DNA of 64,000 nt from Agmasoma carcini (nom. nud.) (taxonomy: Eukaryota; Microsporidia; Thelohaniidae). The position numbers were made by a program, and so were the translations under genes. The stretch is taken from positions 62,001 through 126,000 of the forward strand of contig JAOXFI010000004.1 in the NCBI GenBank assembly GCA_029232285.1, given 5' to 3'. The notes under the pieces are model-generated. The model saw only the letters and a list, made by a program, of their open reading frames with translations. It was not told the DNA's origin and made no database searches. Positions within the stretch are counted from its first letter, which is position 1; each line of letters opens with the position of its first letter. This document shows positions 58,530 through 64,000 of this stretch, piece by piece.

Positions 58530-58690
58530 TCAAATTGCATAACTACTAATTTGCATAAATAATATTGGATAACTACTAATAGTATTGCATAAATAATTTG
58601 CATAAAATTGCATAACTAATTTATATAACTATTTTATATAATAATATTGCATAAATAAAATTTGCATAAATAAAATTTATATTGAAAAAT
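58530..58690. repeat. Degenerate TTGCATAA repeat
   Basis: TTGCATAA(ATAA) and GCATAACTAC(TAAT) recur about eight times in the spacer between the CIA2 and DHHC genes, which are convergent. Confidence 0.8.
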
Positions 58691-58694
58691 TCTT

Positions 58695-59504
58695 TTATAC
58701 ATTTTCTATGTTAATATCTCTTGGTTCCCTTCTAAAATCATTTTCTGATTCTCTCCTCTTAAAATTAATACCATCCCCTTTAGGTGTCGCTATAAAAAAA
58801 TATTTTATTGGTCCAAAAACATCTTCTATGTTATGTCTAAGGTTTATGTCATAAACTGACCTTTTCTGAAAAGCATCTATGCTAAAACTCCTCTCAAGTT
58901 CTAAAATCTCTAAATATGTATAATTATATTTTATAATCTTGAACTGCTGCTTTAGATGCATTGATGTAGCAAATATAGCAAAACATGCTATTATAAAATC
59001 TAAATATATAAAAACATGTTCATGTATATCTACCTTAGGTAGATCAGCATTAAAAAATATATTGTAGATCATCCAACATATAACCACAAGTGATAACAAT
59101 GCTCTACAATATGAAAAAAATATAAATTTTACAAAATGACCATGGCTGTAATAATTTACACATCTTCCTAAGAAATGGCAATGATGGTCCATTTTTTTAA
59201 CACATCTTTGGCATTTACTGCAATGATGTGCTCTTTCTGGCTTTAACTGCATGCAAACACTGCAATATCTAGTTTTTATGCCTTTATAGCCTTCCAAATC
59301 AGATTCTGAAATATAGCCTCTATAGCATAAACAAAGAGTGAAGTAAAGAGGACCAAGGAATGAAAAAATGAAGTGTGTTGGTTTTATAAATGAATAAAAG
59401 TAGTCTTCGTATTTGTTAAGTATTATTTTATAAAGAAGAAACATTTCAGTTATTTGTATGAAGTAAAGAATGGATCTGAGGAAGCGTTCTATTTTTTTTT
59501 CCAT
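58695..59504 (-). CDS. DHHC-type protein S-palmitoyltransferase
   Basis: A 269-aa membrane enzyme that palmitoylates cysteines of target proteins. The cysteine-rich domain is complete: RYCSVCMQLKPERAHHCSKC then QRCVKKMDHHCHFLGRCVN, with the catalytic DHHC at residues 106-109. Hydrophobic segments flank it near 10-30, 43-62, 125-150 and 163-182, giving the usual four-pass layout. YTYLEI (195-200) stands where the TTxE motif normally is. The Golgi or plasma-membrane location is unknown. The frame opens at a TTG; ATG at 59504 is chosen. Confidence 0.93.
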   Translation of the reverse strand: MEKKIERFLRSILYFIQITEMFLLYKIILNKYEDYFYSFIKPTHFIFSFLGPLYFTLCLCYRGYISESDLEGYKGIKTRYCSVCMQLKPERAHHCSKCQRCVKKMDHHCHFLGRCVNYYSHGHFVKFIFFSYCRALLSLVVICWMIYNIFFNADLPKVDIHEHVFIYLDFIIACFAIFATSMHLKQQFKIIKYNYTYLEILELERSFSIDAFQKRSVYDINLRHNIEDVFGPIKYFFIATPKGDGINFKRRESENDFRREPRDINIENV

Positions 59505-59559
59505 GGGCAAAATGTTTATCAAATAAAAATAAAAATTTTAGAATTGTAAGTTAAATAAA

Positions 59560-59800
59560 AGGTTATGTGTGTATCATAGCTATGTGTCGGTCATAGTTAT
59601 GTGTCGGTCATAGTTGAACTGTGTCGGTCCATGTTGTTGGTCATGTTGGGTCATGTTGAGTCATAGTTGGACTATGTCAGGTCATGTTGGGTCATGTTGT
59701 TGGTCATAGTTGGACTATGTCGGGTCATAGTCGGTCCATGTTGTTGGTCATGTTGGGTCATGTCAGGTCAGGTTGTTGGTCATGTTAGTCCATGTTGAAC
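59560..59800. repeat. Degenerate minisatellite (GGTCATGTTG / GGTCATAGTTG)
   Basis: About 20 copies of a 10-15 bp family built from GGTCATGTTGG, GGTCATAGTTGGACTATGTC and GTCCATGTTGTT. It is strand-biased, with G and T on the plus strand, and less AT-rich than its neighbours. Confidence 0.85.
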
Positions 59801-59807
59801 CATATCA

Positions 59808-59890
59808 TATCCTAATGTCCTAATGTACTAATGTCCTAATGTACTAATGTCTTAATGTCCTAATGTTATTAATGTCCTAATGTTATTAAT
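59808..59890. repeat. TCCTAATG microsatellite-like array
   Basis: Runs of (T)CCTAATGT(A/C)CTAATG: an 8-9 bp unit, CTAATGTC or CTAATGTA, repeated about eight times and ending in two TAATGTTATTAATG variants. Confidence 0.9.
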
Positions 59891-60251
59891 GCTGTATTAC
59901 TTTTTTTATTTATAAAAAATGCATAAAAATTTACCCATCGTAGGACTAAACCAAATTATTTTTAATTATGGAATTTACACTACGATATAACTGTAATAGC
60001 TTTGCTTTTACAAATATTTATATAAAAATATATTTATGATTGATATGTATGCATAAAAAGTTAGAAATGTTTATATACTAACACTATGATATAAAGTTTA
60101 TGATGCATAAAAAGTTATGTTAAATGATAGTTAGTTTATCAGTTTTAGACAATGAGAGATATTTTATAGCATAAGTTATTTTTTTATGTAATTTTAGTAG
60201 AATATGAAGAATTTAAAATAAAATTTTAAGATACAAATATAGGTAGGAGTA

Positions 60252-60349
60252 AAGTATAGGGCCGGAGGGAAAATTATAGGGCCGGAGGGAAAGTATAGGG
60301 CCGGAGGGAAAGTATAGGGCCGGAGGGAAAGTATAAGGCCGGAGGGAAA
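60252..60349. repeat. Five-copy GC-rich tandem repeat
   Basis: Five near-identical copies of the 19-20 bp unit GGGCCGGAGGGAAAGTATA lie in otherwise 80% AT DNA. The last copy reads AGGCC and merges into the left arm of the palindrome that follows. Confidence 0.95.
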
Positions 60350-61024
60350 AAATTTACAAAAATTTTTTAATTAAAAATAAATAAAATAAAAGTAAAATAA
60401 TAAATTATTAATAATAATAATATATTAAATATTAAACTTTAAAATGTCAATAAAACGGTAAATATAAATTAAATAAAACTTTACGCAATTTATTCAAATA
60501 CCTTCATAAATTCCAATAAATGATAATTTTAAAAAATATAAGCAACACTATTAATCAATCATAGATCATATGAAAATTATTTTTTAAGCATAAAATTAAT
60601 TTTAAAATTTGTACCTCCTATTACTGTAAAAAAACATCAATTTTCACATTTTTTTCAGGCTCGCAATTTTTGGGGTTTATTAAAGCTTATTTTTAAAAAA
60701 ACATAAAACTCATGATCTTGATTTTTTTATCAAAATATATATTTAAAATTTAAAAACCAAAAATGCTTTAATTAAAACCCCAAAAATTGCGAGCCTGAAA
60801 AAATGTGAAAATTGATGTTTTTTTACAGTAATAAATAATGTTAAATTGCATTGTATTTTTTTATCTTAATTGAACTTTTTATATAATATATGTTTGGTTT
60901 GTAAGATTGTTTGTAACTTTTTAATATACTGTTTTAAAGTTTAATATTTAATATATTATTATTAATAATTTAATTATTTTTATTTTATATATTTTAAATT
61001 AAAAAATTTTTGTTAAATTTTATA
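60346..61024. repeat. Large nested palindrome (foldback/MITE-like)
   Basis: Outer arms are 60346-60442 (AAAATTTACAAAAATTTTTT...TTAAACTTTAAAA) and about 60930-61022 in inverse, imperfect but clear. Inner arms are 60621-60678 and 60775-60833: 57-58 bases each, differing by a single T, and containing GGCTCGCAATTTTTGGGGTT. About 95 bp lie between the inner arms. No protein is encoded. Confidence 0.85.
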
Positions 61025-61057
61025 CCCCCGACCAATCTTTACCCTTACCACAATTTT

Positions 61058-61370
61058 TTATAAATTATAAAATCAAAAAAGATGTAAATTTTCTTATCGA
61101 ACTAACAAAAAAGCTATCTAATTTTTTTATTTTTTGCATTCGCATTTTTATAAAAATAATTATAATTATTTATGGTTTTTTGTTTTTTAAAAAATGGCTT
61201 AAATGTGAAGTTAATATATAATTATGCAAATATCATAAAACTCAAAAAAACCATGAAAATGATCATTATATTTGTAAAAATGCGAATGCAAGAAAATAAA
61301 AAAAATAAGATAGCTTTTTTGTTAGTTCGATAAAGAAATTAGCATCTTTTTTGATTTTATAATTTATAAT
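61058..61370. repeat. Second palindromic element
   Basis: Arms of about 95-100 bp run from 61058 (TTTATAAATTATAAAATCAA) and, inverted, to 61370. Shared blocks are TCGAACTAACAAAAAAGCTA and GCATTCGCATTTTTA. Its centre is about 100 bp. It lies only about 35 bp from the first palindrome. Confidence 0.85.
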
Positions 61371-62243
61371 ATCATGGTCAATTTTTAAACATATTATTTT
61401 TTTCAATAATTTTTTTAATATAATTAAAATTTATATTTTTTTATTAATTACAGCAAAGAAATTTAATTAGAAAATTATACCGTGTCCCTGTTAATTCCCT
61501 GTGTCCCTGTTATTACCCTTAATCCGTTTATTTTAATACAACACTCTCCACAATTGTATTTTATTTATCCTCTTTATATTAGCTAAATTCACACTACAAT
61601 TTTTTAATTTTACTTTAAACTTTAATTTCGTTTTCCATAACAATATCTTTCTTATTAAAATTAGAGCTGAGGAAATTTTTAAGTCTTTAATAAGATCATT
61701 GTATAACACTTCTTCTCCAGAAATTATACTTTGTTTTCAAGTTGTTTTATATATGTTTTATAATGTTTTTTTTTATTTTTTATATCACCTTATCAAAGTT
61801 TCTTAAAAATTTCAGACTCACAACAGCACATAAAACATATTTTTTAAAAACATTTATCATTTTATAAGCTTAAATATTGCTTTGTCTTGTGTACTGTTCT
61901 TTGAAATAAAATTTTTCATCATAGCATCTTTGGTAACACTTGATTAATTTTTTTTCGACTTAAAAAATGTTTTTAATTTTTCTTTGTAATGTTTGATTAT
62001 TTCGTTCGAAAAACACAATTATAGTAACATTATATAAGATCACTGCCTCACATCTAATATAAATTCATATATTCTTTTATGAAAATAAATTTGTAAATTA
62101 TGATCTGTTATCACATATAATTCTTTCGGTCTTTCATATAAAAAAATATTGTTAATTTCTGTAAAAACCGTATTCGCTTAATATTTTTTATTATTTGCTT
62201 CTCTAATACTAGATAAAAATCATTTACAGAATATGTATTTTTA
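61371..62243. other. AT-rich spacer with a direct repeat and a faint integrase-like string
   Basis: Near 61482-61516 GTGTCCCTGTTA occurs twice around TTCCCT. On the minus strand at about 62055-62200, one frame gives FTEINNIFLYERPKELYVI then TDHNLQIYFHKRIYEF, which faintly recalls the retroelement integrase core. Stops surround it and no further domain was found. No gene is called. Confidence 0.3.
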
Positions 62244-62425
62244 CTGCTTTGCAAAAAAAAGTAGCAACCCAAAAATGAAAATCTTGTGCTAGATAAAACT
62301 AGATAGAAAAAATTTAATGATAAAAACTCTGCAAATACATATATATTCGTGTGTTATAAAATATTTTAATAAAATTCCAAATATAATATTTAGTGTGAAC
62401 ATGTTTTCAAAAAAAAAGTAGCACC
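62244..62425. repeat. Left terminal inverted repeat of the 62244 Tc1 element
   Basis: It starts CTGCTTTGCAAAAAAAAGTA, passes through AATCTTGTGCTAGATAAAAC and TCTGCAAATACATATATAT, and ends CAAAAAAAAAGTAGCACCTT. Confidence 0.85.
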
Positions 62426-62479
62426 TTGAAATTTAATAATTAATTTGTCTCTAATGAACTCAATAAATTACCAAAGCTT

Positions 62480-63440
62480 TTTTGAAAAAACTTTAAGCAT
62501 AATGCCTCATTTTTTCATGATCCATATTGTTCCATATTTGAAGGATTTTATCCTCTAATTCATCTTTCATTAAAATTTTAAAATCTTTTAATTTTTGTTT
62601 TATATATGCCCAAATATGCTCGATAGGGTTTAGATCAGGTGATTGTAGTAGCCATTTTTTATATTCTAATTTTTAGAATTTTTAATTGTTTGAACTGACT
62701 TTGCTATGTGACAAGGTGCATTGTCTTGCTAGAAAGTAAAATCTTAAATATCCATCATAAATGCAGATTCTTCAAGATTTTGATCAAAAAGTTGTTTATA
62801 CGCAGCAGCGGCTACAGATTAATAAAAAATAAGTATACTTAGTTTTTTTAATAATATGCAGCCCCATTCCATTATTGATTCTCTACCATGCTTAACTGAT
62901 AGTAAAATATATTTTAAATTTAGCCTTTCTCTCTTTCTTCGACACACTAAACAAGAACTTTCTGGCTGATAAAAGCTAAATCTGCATTTATCAGAAAAAA
63001 TAATTAATTCAAGCTCATCTTTTTAAAATTTTAAGTTTTTTGTTACAATTTTTTATCGTATAATAATGTTCTTATTACTTAATAATTGAAATAAATGTGT
63101 TAATACATTTATTTAGCCCTTAATATAGTTGATATAGATACATTGATACCATATTGCATTAACAGGTGATTTTTTTTCATTTCTGATAAAGTAATAAATA
63201 GGTTTTAATTAAATATACTTTATCAAATATTTTACTGATATAGAATTATGCTTTATATATCGTCAAGATTTGTTCTTCGATAAATTGATTTGGTGTTTAA
63301 TTTATTGTTGATGTTTTGAACTGTTCTGCGCAAAATACTGTGTTTAAATGAAATAGAATTATGACAAAATCTATTTATAAAATCACTAATAACATTGATT
63401 TTTTGCTCTTATGAAAGATGTTTTGGTAAGGTTTATTCGT
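62480..63440 (-). pseudogene. Tc1 transposase pseudogene
   Basis: Minus-strand frames carry the Tc1 domains in order. IIFSDKCRFSFYQPESSC near 62990 holds the first catalytic Asp (SDE, here SDK). SVKHGRESIMEWGC-like text follows near 62880. QDNAPCHIAKSVQ near 62720 is preceded by a stop. KWLLQSPDLNPIEHIWAYIK near 62640 holds the last acidic residue. ELEDKILQIWNNMDHEKMRH ends near 62500. Frameshifts and stops make it inactive. Confidence 0.8.
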
Positions 63441-63481
63441 TAGATAAATTTTATTATAAAAACAAAAGAAAACTTTAAGGT

Positions 63482-63662
63482 GCTACTTTTTTTTGCAAAC
63501 ATGATCACACTCAATATTTTATTTAGAATTTATAGTAAATATTTAATAACACACGTATATATTTGTATTTGCAGAGTTTATTTTATCATAATTTTTTCTA
63601 TCTAGTTTTATCTAGCACAAGATTTTCATTTTTTTAAGTGCTACTTTTTTTGCAAAGCAATG
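63482..63662. repeat. Right terminal inverted repeat of the 62244 Tc1 element
   Basis: Inverse of 62244-62425, from GGTGCTACTTTTTTTTGCAA to GCTACTTTTTTTGCAAAGCA. Confidence 0.85.
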
Positions 63663-63664
63663 TA

Positions 63665-64000
63665 TATTCTTTTTTCGATTGATCAAGAGTAACAAAATTT
63701 TTATTTTAAATTTACGTAATAAGCACTTAAATATGTAAATAGTGATTGAGTTTTATTTATTATTTTTTGATAATATGTATGGCATTTAATTAAATAATTA
63801 TTTATATCTCTTTTAATAAGAACTTTTACCAATATCTTTTAGAATGTAAAAATTTCATACTACTTTACCGCCATAAGTTGTAAACTCATTGTTTTTTTTT
63901 CATAATTGATTTTTTTCCTTTATATCGAAATATGAATTCTTGTAGTAAAATGTATCTACTTATATTGGTTTAGAAAAAAACACTATTAAAATTTTCGGAG
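63665..64000. other. AT-rich window end, nothing recognised
   Basis: 336 bp with no open frame, repeat or transposon piece that could be supported. Confidence 0.4.

Larger units (their letters stand above)
62244..63662 (-). mobile_element. Tc1-like element with IR/DR-type ends
   Basis: Both ends are present. Terminal inverted repeats of about 182 bp lie at 62244-62425 and 63482-63662. Each arm carries the 19-bp motif TTTGCAAAAAAAAGTAGCA once at its outer and once at its inner boundary, which is the IR/DR organisation known from some Tc1 elements. TA lies just outside each end (62242-62243 and 63663-63664). A broken Tc1 transposase lies inside on the minus strand. The arms are still over 80% alike, so this is the youngest-looking element in the window. 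Confidence 0.85.

Noticed and set aside
60252..60349. CRISPR-like array
   Set aside because: Units are contiguous with no unique spacers, in a eukaryotic genome; it is a plain tandem repeat.
61930..62215. Possible retroelement integrase remnant on the minus strand
   Set aside because: One short string looks integrase-like, but no reverse transcriptase, catalytic order or LTR supports it.

Overview
This 64 kb window is about three-quarters A+T and carries intronless eukaryotic genes: DNA polymerase epsilon, ORC2, TAF6, importin beta, casein kinase II beta, eL42, SNAREs, a formin and others. Most are clearly shorter than their yeast or human counterparts. Examples are ORC2 at 245 aa, a Cdc5/Cef1 reduced to its Myb repeats, an EXO1 reduced to its nuclease core, and an APC1 of 872 aa. 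Short spacers, tail-to-tail overlap, an AAAATTTT-type element just before many start codons, and abundant decayed Merlin and Tc1/mariner transposons all point to a microsporidium with an expanded, transposon-littered genome. The species cannot be named from this window alone. All functional names rest on motif recognition by eye.

Layout. 1-570: decayed Merlin transposase. 724-15434: gene island (GWT1, ORC2, APC1, a Qc-SNARE-like protein, RCM1/NSUN5, TAF6, a large RhoGAP-like protein, XPA/RAD14, UFD1, CEF1), with one 1.7 kb empty spacer at 3347-5107. 15435-19145: transposon debris, including a Merlin-type dispersed repeat and a Tc1-like element with both terminal inverted repeats. 19146-24602: DNA polymerase epsilon. 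24603-36035: an 11.4 kb gene-free transposon graveyard holding one IS630/Tc1-type relic and at least four Merlin relics. 36036-59504: the densest gene island (EXO1, CKB, VPS53, a hypothetical gene, MSH5-like, importin beta, a coiled-coil protein, GPD, an LRR/cyclase-like protein, a PTEN-like formin, an acyltransferase, NCS-1/frequenin, a Bos1-like SNARE, DUS1, eL42, two small unknown genes, CIA2, a DHHC palmitoyltransferase). 59505-64000: minisatellites, two large palindromes and a Tc1 element with IR/DR-type ends.

The genes are not arranged by pathway, but themes recur. Genome maintenance is represented by ORC2, POL2, EXO1, XPA and an MSH5-like protein. Secretory traffic and lipid anchoring are represented by GWT1, two SNAREs, VPS53, the DHHC enzyme and the acyltransferase. 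Membrane-proximal signalling is represented by NCS-1, the RhoGAP-like protein, the PTEN-formin and the cyclase-like protein. The most striking observation is that four large proteins keep a family's domain layout while losing its catalytic residues: a PTEN-C2-FH2 formin without the phosphatase loop, a Cyr1-like LRR-PP2C-cyclase protein without one metal-binding Asp, an MSH5-like protein without Walker A or B, and a RhoGAP-like domain without the arginine finger.
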